This document shows positions 1-10,783 of a stretch of DNA of 64,000 bases, piece by piece. The stretch is from Selaginella moellendorffii (lineage: Eukaryota > Streptophyta > Lycopodiopsida > Selaginellales > Selaginellaceae): positions 2,952,366 through 3,016,365 of the forward strand of contig NW_003314261.1 of NCBI RefSeq assembly GCF_000143415.4, read 5' to 3'. Within the stretch, counting starts at the first letter, position 1, and every line of letters starts with the position of its first letter. A model generated the notes under the pieces. The model was not told the DNA's origin, did no database searches, and worked only from the letters and a program-made list of their open reading frames with translations. A program made the position numbers and the translations under genes.

Positions 1-188
1 GGGCAGCAAGGCCCGGGCCAAACGAAGCCGTGCGTATTTTCTCCAAATCCACCTGCAGAAGCAAATGCGAGTTCAGTAGCTAATACATTTCATACATCTT
101 CCGCGAGCTTCATGAGCCCTCAGCCTCGACTAGGGTTACTTCCAGACCGCTTTTTCGGAGAGATCGCTCCACAAGATCATCCGAACAA

Positions 189-255
189 AATTACCGTAAA
201 CTTGAAGATCCATCCAGAGACCTAGATCGCGCATAATTACCGTAAATTTGAAGAT
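189..255. repeat. Short direct repeat left of the lectin gene
   Basis: A 21-bp unit beginning aattaccgtaaa occurs at 189-209 and again at 235-255 with one mismatch. It lies just past the 3' end of the lectin gene. Nothing else recognisable is seen in the first 266 bases. Confidence 0.6.
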
Positions 256-266
256 TATCAGAAGCC

Positions 267-1139
267 TTAGATTTTCCATTCTTTCACTGTGTTGGATGCC
301 CACACAGCGACTTGCTCGTCACTCCTATACAGCACCAAATTCCTATCGTTTTGGAGCACTAGGACCGACGAGACCAGCTCGCCCGAGACGACCCCGCTAT
401 CGATGGTCCACAAACACACGCTCTCGTTCTCAAACACCACTCTTCCATCTAGCCTCACTCGCAAGTAGCAATTTCGATTGGCGCCAATCGAGATTAGAGG
501 CCTCCACACCACGATGTTCCCTTCCATGAGCTCCAGGTTGCAATCAAAGCCCAGCACCAGCATGTATAGCCCATTGCGAGAGACGAGATAGGATCCCGGC
601 GTGAGCCTGGAGTAGCGCCTCGCCTTTGGGCCGCTCTGGATCATGTTCGAGTAGGGATAGCATGCCTGGCCGCCATGGACGATCACTGGAGCCCCCTCCC
701 CTGCCACCTCCAACTCCTCGTTGGCCTCCTTGAGAGCGTACTCCATTCCAAATCGCCCATCGATTGCGGTGATGTAGCTGTAGCCCCACTGGATCACAGC
801 GTCGCCCACAACATCGTGGAGATCACGGAAGGCGCTGATAAGCTGGAATCCCTGCATTGCGTCGGCGTTGGGGTTACCAGGCGTGGCATCGCAGCCGGCG
901 GTGAAGAACCAGAGGCGGAGGAAGCACTCCTGGCCGTCTACTGTCACGGTGTCCGAGAAGGATCGGGGCATATGGAGGCCATGGCTGATTGTGTTGACGA
1001 GCGTGGCCAGGCCGCTAAGAACAACAGTGCGAAAGTTGGGACCGATTTTGCGAGGGATGCCCTTGTCGAAGATGTCCACGGCTTTGCCCCTCGTAGAAAG
1101 ATAAATGGTGATGGTTGTCATCAGCAAAAGCCGATCCAT
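267..1139 (-). CDS. Bulb-type (D-mannose) lectin-domain protein, single exon
   Basis: The gene encodes a 290-residue protein in one exon. Residues about 175-285 carry the repeating beta-prism pattern of B-lectin domains (GSYLVSRNGLYMLVLGFD, then a second strand set, then VLQNDRNLVLYRSDEQ and VWASNT). The QxDxNxVxY mannose-binding signature is only approximated: Asp, Asn and Tyr are kept in the last repeat, while the first two are altered, so sugar binding may be weak. The N-terminal 170 residues are not a domain I recognise. The start is hydrophobic and could be a weak signal peptide or anchor. No kinase, S-locus or PAN domain follows. A broken divergent copy lies at 1621-2326. A carbohydrate-recognition role is known for the family; the ligand here is unknown. 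Confidence 0.8.
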   Translation of the reverse strand: MDRLLLMTTITIYLSTRGKAVDIFDKGIPRKIGPNFRTVVLSGLATLVNTISHGLHMPRSFSDTVTVDGQECFLRLWFFTAGCDATPGNPNADAMQGFQLISAFRDLHDVVGDAVIQWGYSYITAIDGRFGMEYALKEANEELEVAGEGAPVIVHGGQACYPYSNMIQSGPKARRYSRLTPGSYLVSRNGLYMLVLGFDCNLELMEGNIVVWRPLISIGANRNCYLRVRLDGRVVFENESVCLWTIDSGVVSGELVSSVLVLQNDRNLVLYRSDEQVAVWASNTVKEWKI

Positions 1140-1620
1140 TATAGATTCACGGCCTTGGGCTTTTCTACGCCATTATATTGCATTCTGATATGCGTAACTC
1201 TTCTATATGAGACAAGCCCAGGTCCAGAAAGTCATCCTATGACAAAGTTTTGTAGAACTTTTCCAATATGCAAGACAACTATAGATTGTTTTTGTAAATT
1301 ACATTACACTTTAATTTCCACAAAATGAAACGTACTTTGGGTGATCTATAAATATTTAGACATGCAAACTAGTTTTCCCACCAGCTTCTAGTAAGATTCT
1401 TGCCCCAATAAGATTCCAGTAAAGATAAAGATAAGCTCACTTCAAGCATAGCTTTGTGGCAAACAGACCACCTTTCTTCTTTGTCTATCACTATGGCTGT
1501 GGAAAAGGTTAGAGCCTGGGAAGACGACAGGAGTGCAAACTTGTCAATAGATTTGTCTTTGCATCGTCCGCCAAACCTTTCAGATAAAAAACCATACCAA
1601 TCCATTTAACGAGTCAATAT

Positions 1621-2326
1621 GCTTGGAAGCGCCATGACGAGTTTAATTGCCACCATTTTCTTCGTCGCAGGGACTGTCCACCCCTAATCGACACCGGACT
1701 TCTTAACTGGGTGATCGCGGGCCTGGCCACCCTGATCAACAGCATCCCACTCACCACCTTTTCACCTCGATCATTCTCCTCCACCATTACCGTCGGTTCA
1801 ATACTGAATGCGATCCTGACCCCGACGAAGACCAGGCTTCATGCTCATCCAAGCCTTTGAAGCTCTCACCGAGTACGTCAAGCACGCCTTGCACCAGTCC
1901 CGCTTCAGCTGCTACACCATCGTCGACGGGCGATTTGGAGTCGAGTACATGCTGAGCGCTGGGCCTGCTGTGGACTCTGCTGGCGATCGTTACGGGAAGG
2001 TCGGGTTCCTCAAGGTCCATGCGCTACTCCAAACTCATGCCGGTCATCTCTCGCTTCTCGCAATGGGCTCTACAAGCTGGAGCTGGGAGATGCCTGTGAT
2101 CTGAAGCTCCGGGAGGGGAGTCTTCGTTGGTGACGCCAAAGGTTGCTACTTGTTGATGCAGTTGGACGGAAATGCGGTGTTGGAGAACGAGAGCTTCCGT
2201 GTGTGGGCGACCAATACAGCAGTGCCGGGAAAGCAGGTTTCATCGATTCTAGTTCTCCAAAATGATAGGAATCTGGTGATGTATAGGAGCGACCAACAGA
2301 TCGCTGTGTGGGCCTCAACACTGTAA
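1621..2326 (+). pseudogene. Broken copy of the bulb-type lectin gene
   Basis: Pieces of the same protein as the 267-1139 gene can be read in order but in different frames. A 22-residue hydrophobic start is followed by a stop. Then come a stretch matching the GLATLVNTI/PRSFS part, a segment with the DGRFGVEYML match (about 1910-1955), and the C-terminal lectin repeats (about 2128-2326) ending VLQNDRNLVMYRSDQQIAVWAS. At least one stop and two frame changes separate them, and the region between DGRFG and the lectin repeats is shortened. It is divergent from the intact gene, so it is an inverted duplication. Splicing could rescue some pieces, but no convincing splice sites join them. Confidence 0.75.
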
Positions 2327-2366
2327 AATGATGAGAATAAAAGATTTTAGTCCATGTAAGTGATCG

Positions 2367-3968
2367 ATGCAAGCACGAACCAAGTTGCTGTTCTTCGTCA
2401 AAGTTCCAGTCCGGTGGTATACGGCGAAGCACGTCGATCACGCTTTGGAAACAGCTCTAAATTCAGTGTTGGAGCACACCAAAGAAGCTTATCTTCCTCT
2501 GCTGCGCGCCTGTGACAAACTCTCGAGCCTGAGGAAGATCCACCAGCAGATGATCCAGAAGAAAGTCTTGGTTGACAAGCTGCTCAAGAACGTCCTGATT
2601 GACATGTATGGCAAGTGTGGCGGCTTGGACGAGTCCCGAGCAGTGTTCCAGTCGATACAAGACCGCGACGGACCCAACGTTTTCTCGTGGACAGTGTTGA
2701 TCTCAGCTTATGCCCGGAACGGGCATAACAACGTAGCTCTAGATCTCTTCCACCGCATGGAGCTGGCTGGAGTTCGAGCGAGCGAAGCCACTCTAGTCAT
2801 CGCTGTCGGAATTTGCAGCAAGCTTGGAGCTCCTCACGGCCTACGAATCGGGAAGAGACTCCACCAGCGAATCGAGGCCCAAGTCTCGATGAACTTGATG
2901 ACTGCTCTCCTTGATATGTACTCGAAGTGTGGGTGTCAGGGAGAAGCCAGAGAAATCTTCCAGAGTTTCCAGACTACCGACAGTGTGTGGTGGACTGCGA
3001 TGATGGATGCGTTGGTTCGATGCGGTGATCCCAGTGGGGCGCTAAACTTGCGACGTCGAATGGCCATCGAAGGCATTCCAGCAAACACTGTCACCTTTGT
3101 TGTCGCACTCACTGCCTGTTCTTGCTGTTCTTGCGGCTCCTTGTCCCGAAAGGTGGCGAGCCAGATCCACGACGAAATCTCTTCCCGGGGCCTGGACTCC
3201 AATCCCGTGCTGGCCTCTGCACTCGTCAGCGTCTATGGCAAGCATGACAACTTCCAAAAGTCTTGGAAAGTTTTCCAGGATATTGGGAGCTCGAGAAGGA
3301 GCTTGTCATGCTGGAACTCGATGGTGCTCACTTGCGCTCGGCATGGCTTCCACGAGAGAGTTCTCGATCTGTACTCCCAGATGTCGGTGGAGGGATCGGT
3401 CGTCCCAGACGAGATAACTTTCAGCATCGTCTTGAGCTGCTGCCAGAGAATCGAAGATGGCGAAAAGATCCTCTCGGAGGCCGCGGCTGCCGCTTGCGAC
3501 CAATTCGATCAAGTGAGGAGCGCTGCCATCGATTTCTATGCCCGCATTGGCGATTTGGGGAGCTCCAAGCATGTATTCGAGAAAGACTCCCACTGTCGGA
3601 GCCTGAGCTGCTGGAATGCCCTGATTGGGGCATACTCACATCACGGCTATGGCCGCCAATCCCTCGATCTCGTGCTGAGGATGAAAATCGAGGGAGTCAT
3701 GCCGGATCAACTGACCTTCATGTCGGCAATGTTTGCCTCGAGCCACACGGGACTGGTGGAACGAGGCCTGGAATGCTTCCTGGAGATGGAGGCCGAGCAT
3801 GGGATTGTCCCAAGCCCCGAGCACTGCCGCTGCTTGATTGATCTCCTGGGCCGCGCCGGCCAGATCGAGGGGGCGGAAGCGATGCTTGAGGAGGATCCGT
3901 GTGAGATGGAGTGGAGTATTCTCGTGGGCGCCCGCAAGAACCTGGCCGACGAAGAAGCCCTAACCTAG
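2367..3968 (+). CDS. PLS-class pentatricopeptide repeat (PPR) protein
   Basis: This is an intronless 533-residue protein, as is usual for plant PPR genes. PPR motifs start near residue 75 (LLKNVLIDMYGKCGGLDESRAVF) and continue as P, L and S types to about residue 510, with typical FSWTVLISAYARNG and CWNALIGAYSHHG repeats. The last motifs resemble L2-S2 followed by only the first part of an E1 motif (GAEAMLEEDPCEMEWSILVGA). There is no E2 or DYW deaminase domain, so editing, if this is its job, would need a partner in trans. A short basic N-terminus could be an organelle presequence. The family acts in organellar RNA editing, splicing or stability; the RNA target cannot be read here. Confidence 0.88.
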   Translation: MQARTKLLFFVKVPVRWYTAKHVDHALETALNSVLEHTKEAYLPLLRACDKLSSLRKIHQQMIQKKVLVDKLLKNVLIDMYGKCGGLDESRAVFQSIQDRDGPNVFSWTVLISAYARNGHNNVALDLFHRMELAGVRASEATLVIAVGICSKLGAPHGLRIGKRLHQRIEAQVSMNLMTALLDMYSKCGCQGEAREIFQSFQTTDSVWWTAMMDALVRCGDPSGALNLRRRMAIEGIPANTVTFVVALTACSCCSCGSLSRKVASQIHDEISSRGLDSNPVLASALVSVYGKHDNFQKSWKVFQDIGSSRRSLSCWNSMVLTCARHGFHERVLDLYSQMSVEGSVVPDEITFSIVLSCCQRIEDGEKILSEAAAAACDQFDQVRSAAIDFYARIGDLGSSKHVFEKDSHCRSLSCWNALIGAYSHHGYGRQSLDLVLRMKIEGVMPDQLTFMSAMFASSHTGLVERGLECFLEMEAEHGIVPSPEHCRCLIDLLGRAGQIEGAEAMLEEDPCEMEWSILVGARKNLADEEALT

Positions 3969-4028
3969 GTACCCTAAAACGCGGAAAAAAGATACGAATA
4001 TTCACATATGAAAACCTTACAAGGAAAG

Positions 4029-5971
4029 TTATTTGTAGAACTGGTAATGCGAAGCCTTGAGGAGAATGTTTCGAAGCCCACCAGCTGTGGAAGCGATTGT
4101 AAGAAAGAAGCCTACTCCTATGCAAGCCTGAAAAGTTTATAAAATCAAAGGTGGAAAATCTACTTATTCAATTTTACCATGTTCGCTAGCCATGGCAATC
4201 CCAATGTTCTGGGCTTGCGAAGAATTTGCCAGATGATACAAGGTAGCTGCAACCAAGAAGAACATCTCTTTGTAAATAGCAATTTCCTCAAGTTCAAAAG
4301 TACCAGGAATGTTGTTGGGACGAAGGCTATTCCCCCAACAAAAGCGAGCAAATCGTCAAAGAAAGGAAATGTCACAGCAAGAAAGCATGTAAATGCTGCA
4401 AAAAAATATTTTTTTTTAAAAAAAAACCTTCAGATTTGAAGCTAAGAAGAAGTTACTTACCAACGTAAATTGATCGAACAAGTAATCTAAGATTGATCCC
4501 TCCATTAACCTTCCACAGGTTTGTGAGAAGCATTTCCACATTGTCAAACAGCGGCATTGCGAAGATCTGAAAATCCAAAACTATGAAAACCAAGAAGTTC
4601 GATCTTTAAGAAAAGAAATGGCTAACCTGAAAGCCACCACACATATGCGTCACCACCATTGCATTTCCTAGTGCGACGAGCCAAACAGGCTTGTCCAGAA
4701 TCTCAAGGACGTGCATGTCATGGTTCTTTTGATTCCCAAAAACGTAATACCCGACCAGGGCATTTGGGAAATAACACAAGATGGTCATCGTGTAGGCCAG
4801 GAGAGCTCCATTCCAGGCCGAGATCTTGGAGGGTCTCTCAATGGTGGAAGGAATAGTGGCCTGGATCTCAAGAACGATATTGTGTCCCGCAAATGCAAAC
4901 GAGATCTGGCCCAGCGAGCTAAACACCCTGAAAATAACATCCGCAGTAGAAGTTGCTTTTGGAAATTCATAGCTGACTGTGGGGCTTCGTTCACGCATTA
5001 AGGTGGCGACCCAAGCAATTGTGGAGTAGCTGTTCTTGCATGATAAAATCAAAATCAAGAGAAAAGTTGACAAAAAACTTTGAAATCTACGTACCCGAGA
5101 GACATGAAAGCGGCAATAATCGAAACCCAGGTGATGGAGGTGAAATGTGGAAGCTGCGAGAGGAGAAGCTGGACTGATGCAAACGCCATGATGCAATATC
5201 GCAGCTCCCAGTTACATGAAGAGTCTTGAATTGGGCAACCATAGAGAAGGCTGTGGATCTTCCGGATGGATTTTCCAGCGGTGAGGAGGTAGACGGTGTC
5301 GACACCGATCTCGACGAGCATTTGCATGGGTACCACAATCCAGAGCCCGAGCTTCTTTCCGAAAGCCCTCTGGCCCAGCTCATGGTATCTGTCCATGCGT
5401 TTCCCATCGAGCTCGTGGAGCTCGATCATTTGCCACATTGTGCTGAGACTTATGACGCCGATAACGCACAGCACGAAAATCCCTGGAGCCCTGGAAAACC
5501 AAGGAGGTCTTTGTTAAATGGCACTAAATAGTATTCACAAGTAAAAATATGTTACCAGCTTAAGTCGACCATAGCTGCGTGGAGCGAAAGAACTCCAGCT
5601 CCAATCACGGCAGTGATGTTGTGGACCGCCGCATACCACCATTTGGAGGTCCAGGAATCGTTGATCGATAGCCATGACCGCCACACTTCCTGCCACAAAC
5701 CACAGCCAATCTCTCACACAAACTTGGAGAAAAACTAGAACAACAGGCATCTCTAACAAAGACGAAGAACAATCACTTGCCTGGAAACAGGGACGTGAAG
5801 GGCTAACTGGGATCGAGTCCGTGCTAAACCCAACTTCCCTCTGGCATTTGGCATTGAAGACCAGAAGTGAGAAAAACAAGAGAGAAATTTGGGGACAAGG
5901 ACCTTCAAGAGATCGTTGGTGCTACTCCCATTTTCTATTGACAAGGCGGCGCCGTCGAGAGGGTCCTCCAT
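4029..5971 (-). CDS. LHT-type amino-acid/H+ symporter (AAAP family), 8 exons
   Basis: Eight exons join in frame with GT-AG introns: 5971-5903, 5689-5556, 5490-5095, 5029-4627, 4566-4461, 4395-4304, 4246-4178 and 4127-4029. The product is about 430 residues and follows the lysine/histidine transporter family end to end: KWWYAAVHNITAVIGAGVLSL, then MWQMIELHE, YSTIAWVATL, SFAFAGHNIVLEIQATIPST, and a C-terminus ending GGLRNILLKASHYQFYK. About 10-11 membrane helices are expected. The family imports neutral and acidic amino acids, and in some cases ACC, at the plasma membrane. Exon 1 and its donor (AAG/gtcctt) are the least certain part; an upstream in-frame ATG at 6031 would add 20 residues. Confidence 0.85.
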
Positions 5972-6303
5972 AGCCAAGCGGCAGTGTCGATACTTCCTAG
6001 CGAAGGAAGGGCGGAGACCATTTTCTTTCACCTAGAGTCGGCAAAGAGAAAATTCCACGCTTAAAATCCATATTCTATCATGAAGCCTATTTCTTTCTCC
6101 GGATTCATCGAAAGATTGTTTGACTCCCTCCCGTGAACATCCAGAGTTTTCTTATACGCGGCACATCATCCTTGACTTCCACAGTATTTTGTCGACACTG
6201 CACTATTGCTTATCATTGGTATAGATTCCTTGAAACATAAAAGAAGAAAAAGAAGAAAAATCATTTACCATTTTGTTCCAGGAAACTTTGAAGATCAAGC
6301 AGT

Positions 6304-8277
6304 TCACCACCTTCGCCTGTTGTGATCTCCTTGGTTCCGTCCGGGAGCTTGACGCTTGTTCTCATTCGGGAAGAAACTCTTAGTGGCAATATAACGGGGC
6401 CTTGGATTGTTCCATCCCGGCGGAGGAGGGCAGTTCGGCTCCACTGGTCTTCGCAGCATATAGAGCTCCTCTTTCGAGTAGCGTACCACATGATACCCTT
6501 TCTTCTCGCTTGAGACAATGGCCTGCTTGAGAAGCTTGATCATGTTCCACTTCCATCCAGCGGGATCAACTGGAAACCCAAAGATCCGGAGGAAAACATC
6601 GTATGCCTTGACGCTGTAGATGTCCTTGATGGTCTGGAGAAGCTGCGAGCTCATCTCGCCCGATGGGAACCCGTACCTCTGGTCGAAGTTCGTTGATCTC
6701 GTCATACGGAAGAAGCAAATCTGGAACATCACCAGCCTGAGGCCGTCGGCATTTGCCTCAAACGTGTGCTGGAGACGGACCTCCGAGGGGAAGTTGTCCG
6801 GCTCCACGTACGCGAGGTATGGCTTCTTCTGCAGGGCCCAGAGGGTGTTCCTGGTGAGAATCTCGCCCAAGAACAGCCCGCATACTTTGTCCCACTCCAC
6901 GGCATTGGGAGCTACCAGCAAATACGTTAAGAACTCGCCCAGGTCGGGGACGTGATCCTTGCCGCGACACTCGATATTGGAGATGAACGCGTCAACCTTG
7001 CGCTGAATTTCCCGTCTCAGGTAATGGTGCTCCCGCACCAGCTTGGAGAAGAGGTGGAACAGCAGGCAGTAGCCTTGTAGTGCCTTCTCCGAAGCGTGGA
7101 CAACTGTGTGGTTGCTGAGCTCGCTCTTCTGCCGATCGCAAGACTGGACGAGCGTGAAAACCATGGTGTTCATCAGCGCAGGCAGCGTCTGGAGAACCAC
7201 CGAAATTGGCGCTGCCGAGGCCGTCGGTTTCCTGGGAAAGCTGAGAGCAAGGCTCTTGAGCGAGTCGTCTATCAGCGGTCTGGCACGCTGGAAGTGATCC
7301 TCGTCCAGAACCAGCGGGAGGAAGTAATCAAAATCCTCGCCCGTGATGCCCTTCCTCACGCCATGGCTCTTAAACGCCTCGTATGACAAGAGATCAACCG
7401 CTGCCACAAAGGGCTTTCCACCGCCGGCCGGGCACGACACTCCAATCCCCAGGACCGTGTCGCTCTCCTTGAAAGTCTTGCGCAGAAAGAAGCAAACCAG
7501 CTGCCGGCGCAGCAGCAAGTTCTCCGAGTTGATGAGCTCTTTCACGCCGCTGTAGACCCGAGTCAGCCGTATGGCATCCTGGTCTGAGAGCCTGTCCACG
7601 ATCTCGAGGCAGCAATCAGCGTCCAGCCTCTCGAAAAGGTTGGGACTCTCCACCAGAGAGAGATGATCATCAAACTCACCTTCAATCATAGCCGGACTAG
7701 TGACAGAAGTCGACTCTGGAGCGCTCTTCACACCAGGAAAAGCAACGTTGAATCCACAGTTAGCACACGAGTAGCGCTTCACCCAATCCAATGGATCCAA
7801 GGGGTCAAAGCTATGTTCCCTTTGGGAATAGCTCTCCAGCTCCACTGCCTTGCCACCATAGTCCTGCTGCACAAACTTGCTACTAAAGAAGCTGAGAAGC
7901 TGGAGAAAGAGGTACTTGAGCAAGTAGCCCGGGGTGTAACCGCCATTGTAGATTTGCCAATGACCGCCCTGAGGATTGTAGTCATACCTCGTGGAAACCG
8001 GCTTGAGGATGTCGCAGCAGATGAAGGAGCCGAAGACGTTGGGGTGTCGGACGGGCGTCTGGATGGTAACCTGCGGAGGGCCGTGAGGATAGTCAGCTGG
8101 TATGCGGACGTCGAGGTGGAGGTTGACGCCCGCGTAGGGGCCGCTGAGCGGCGAGAGGACGAGGCACATATGGTCGAGCTGGTCGGCATAGGTGCAAACC
8201 TGGATGCCCTGGAGCGGCTCCTTGGTCAGCTCCGTGAGGTCGCGCTGGACTCGGACTTGCCATGACTTGGTGCTCAT
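6304..8277 (-). CDS. E2-like UBC domain fused to an F-box-like segment
   Basis: This single exon encodes 657 residues. The ATG at 8277 (MSTKSWQV) is the first in the frame; the upstream codons have no ATG. Residues about 1-135 are a UBC fold: ADYPHGPP, then HPN at 78-80, then FICCDIL with Cys87 at the position of the E2 catalytic cysteine (the usual ICLDIL reads ICCDIL). A CxxC (171-174) follows. Residues about 214-262 look like an F-box (LFERLDADCCLEIVDRLSDQDAIRLTRV). The remaining 390 residues are unrecognised and end in a Pro/Arg/Asn-rich tail. Family knowledge suggests ubiquitin transfer (UBC) and Skp1 binding (F-box); that one chain does both is inference. The neighbours do not help to assign a role. 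Confidence 0.72.
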   Translation of the reverse strand: MSTKSWQVRVQRDLTELTKEPLQGIQVCTYADQLDHMCLVLSPLSGPYAGVNLHLDVRIPADYPHGPPQVTIQTPVRHPNVFGSFICCDILKPVSTRYDYNPQGGHWQIYNGGYTPGYLLKYLFLQLLSFFSSKFVQQDYGGKAVELESYSQREHSFDPLDPLDWVKRYSCANCGFNVAFPGVKSAPESTSVTSPAMIEGEFDDHLSLVESPNLFERLDADCCLEIVDRLSDQDAIRLTRVYSGVKELINSENLLLRRQLVCFFLRKTFKESDTVLGIGVSCPAGGGKPFVAAVDLLSYEAFKSHGVRKGITGEDFDYFLPLVLDEDHFQRARPLIDDSLKSLALSFPRKPTASAAPISVVLQTLPALMNTMVFTLVQSCDRQKSELSNHTVVHASEKALQGYCLLFHLFSKLVREHHYLRREIQRKVDAFISNIECRGKDHVPDLGEFLTYLLVAPNAVEWDKVCGLFLGEILTRNTLWALQKKPYLAYVEPDNFPSEVRLQHTFEANADGLRLVMFQICFFRMTRSTNFDQRYGFPSGEMSSQLLQTIKDIYSVKAYDVFLRIFGFPVDPAGWKWNMIKLLKQAIVSSEKKGYHVVRYSKEELYMLRRPVEPNCPPPPGWNNPRPRYIATKSFFPNENKRQAPGRNQGDHNRRRW

Positions 8278-8632
8278 TGAAACCCGGCTACATCCTTGGC
8301 CCCGCCGGCTTAAGTATCCAGGATTTCCCTGTCCTCCAAGGATGCAATGTTCTATCTTTAAGTTAGCACGATCCAATTTGGATTTTAATTGCTGCAAAAA
8401 GTTTTAGAAGAATGACCAGAAGTTGCCCAGCAAGAGAGGAGTTTTGAAAGAAAACAAAAATTATTTGTTCGCTCAAACATAATGCAAGTCAACATAGTCA
8501 ATGCAAAAGTTCAAGACTGTTGACTTAGTACCTTGATGATTCTCATCCGGAATGTGGGAGGGCATTCTGGTCCGGAATGGCGAGCATGTGTGATAGCCGT
8601 GGAGGGCATTCCACCAATCGCTACACACGGGG

Positions 8633-10649
8633 ATGATTTTGAGTTCTTCAGGATTGCCGCCGCCATGGCAGCAGCCGGCGATCTCCTGCCGGCATTGCTC
8701 GATCGTGTGCGGCGCTTCCTCGTCTCTCGCAGGTCCAGGCCCGGAGAAGAAGGAAGTGGTGCTGATTGGAGGGACTGGCCGCGTCGGGAGCTCCACAGCG
8801 CGAGCGCTTGCAAGGGTGTGGCCGGATCTCCAGCTCGTTCTCGCTGGACGAAACAGGTATGGATCGGTGATATTGAGGGGCTAGGAATGTGGATTGCCAA
8901 TGCCAGGGAGAGAGGAGAGGGAATAGCGTCCGAGATTGGGGCTGGAACGAAATTTCGAGCTGTGGATATAGAGGATTTAAACTCGGTGGCACAAGCTATA
9001 GAAGGTGAGAGTTTTTTCTTGTTTTGCTTTTGGTCGTTTGTGTGTTTGTGTGTTTGTGTAATTTTTCTCTGAGCTAAATGACTTTGATCCAGGTGCGAAG
9101 CTGGTGATCCATTCCGCTGGGCCATTTCAACGCAAAAATCGTTGCACAGTATTGGAGGCCGCCATCGAGACAAAGGTAAGAAAGCGTCCATAGAACTTTG
9201 GAGACATATTTACGTGTGTGCTATTATCCAGGTTCCATATATTGATGTCTGCGATGATCTAACTCACGCTCAACTTGCAAAGTCCCTTCACAACAAGGCA
9301 GTAGAAGCTGGCGTTCCTGCGATTATCACCACGGGGCTATATCCTGGAGTGAGCAACAGTTCGTTCAGAGAATCTCACATTCCATATGCAAGCATCTAAT
9401 TGTCTCGCTAAGTTTGGATTTACTGCAGTTATGGCCGCTGAGCTTGTTCGGCTTGCTAGAGAGAGTTCGGCTGGAAGCAGACCTCGAGAGCTAAGGTAAA
9501 AAGCTTGGCTCAAAACATTAGAATAAGATAATGCTGCTGAGTTACACTGAACTAAAAACAGGCTGCCAGGTTCTCTTACTTCACCGCGGGATCTGGTGGT
9601 GTTGGTCCTACGATTCTTGCAACAAGTTTCTTACTGCTCAGCGAGCAAGTCTTAACGTATAGCAAAGGTTATGTTCTCGTACTGTTGCTTCCAGCATCTC
9701 AAAGTTGTCTTTGAATGCACAGGAAAAGTTGTAAAGCTGGACCCGTTTAGTGGGGAGAGGATAGTAGATTTTGGGAAAGCGGTCGGCAAACGTTCCGTAT
9801 TCTTGATGTAAGTCCATGCAAACAACTTGTGCTTTTGACAGCTTTGTTTTTGCTAGCCAGAAACCTTCCTGAAGTCGTGACAGCGTTTGAGAATTTGAAA
9901 GTTCCTACCATAACTGCTCGCTTCGGTACCGCTCCCTTCTTCTGGAACTGGATTATGGGCGCGATTGCAGGACGGGTATTGAGAACTTAATGTATGGCCT
10001 TTCTTTTAGTTCTACTGAGAAAGTATGCAGGATTTTCTGAAAGATGATTCCAAAGTACAATCCCTGGCTAAGATTTCAGCTTTTGCAGTACGAATAATTG
10101 ATCGTTTAGTTGGAGCAAAAGTCTCAATGCGGGTAAAGTTCTAACTTCCCGGACATTATCCTGTAAGTTTGACGGCAAGACATGCAGGTAGACTTGAGCT
10201 GCACGGATGGGAAACGAGCTGTTGGACTGTATACTCATCGCAATCTATCCGTGTAAGCAACATTTCCCTCTCCTTACTTTTCTCTCAATTCCATGCTGTT
10301 TCATTTTCAGATGCGTTGGTTCGGCTACTGCAGCCTTCGCAGCACCAGTTTTACAAGGCAAAACTCGACCTGGAGTCTGGTTCCCTGAACAGGCAATATC
10401 CTTTGCTCATTTCTCTTTTGTATTCTATCACTAGACAGCTTTTCATTCAGGACGAGGCCATTCCTTTTCAGTATCGAGGACAACTCCTCCAGCAGGCGTC
10501 AAAAGGAACATCGAGTTTCGTGATGAACAGGTAAGCTATCAGAACGAGAAAATGAGCTTTCTCGTGCTGATGTTACATCGCTGTGCAGGTCACCTTGGAT
10601 GGTGGAGGGAGATCCTAAAGAGATAGGCTTCGGCATATATCTCGAATGA
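8633..10649 (+). CDS. Saccharopine-dehydrogenase-like NAD(P)-binding protein, copy 1
   Basis: Thirteen exons read through in frame from the ATG at 8633 to TGA at 10647-10649. A Rossmann motif (VVLIGGTGRVGSS) is followed by AGRNR, HSAGPFQ, YIDVCDDL, LYPGVSN, YFTAGSGGVGPTILATS, RFGTAPFFWNW, PGVWFPEQ and SPWMVEGDPKEIGFGIYLE. As I recall, this layout matches the small plant family that includes Arabidopsis At1g50450, which is annotated saccharopine dehydrogenase but has no proven role in lysine breakdown. The N-terminal 35 residues could be a plastid presequence. The intron after FPEQ starts with GC instead of GT (10393-10394); copy 2 has GT at the same place. All key motifs are intact. Confidence 0.87.
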
Positions 10650-10783
10650 GACGTCTGAATCTCGTGTTACACATTATTCGGCTCCACAAAGCATTTCAGC
10701 TCACAATTGTTGTTCGAAGATAGTGACGTTGATGTCTCACTCCTTACATGAGGAGCCCCGGGACTTCGTGTTAGCAAAGGAAA

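Noticed and set aside
248-1328. Plus-strand and alternate minus-strand open frames over the lectin gene (for example 675-1328)
   Set aside because: They lie opposite or out of frame with a clear lectin reading frame and have no family similarity.
1369-1605. 78-codon minus-strand frame between the two lectin copies
   Set aside because: No recognisable motif and the length is expected by chance.
8278-8397. N-terminal extension of the E2/F-box protein
   Set aside because: The extra 40 codons begin with TTG and contain no ATG, so the start is at 8277.
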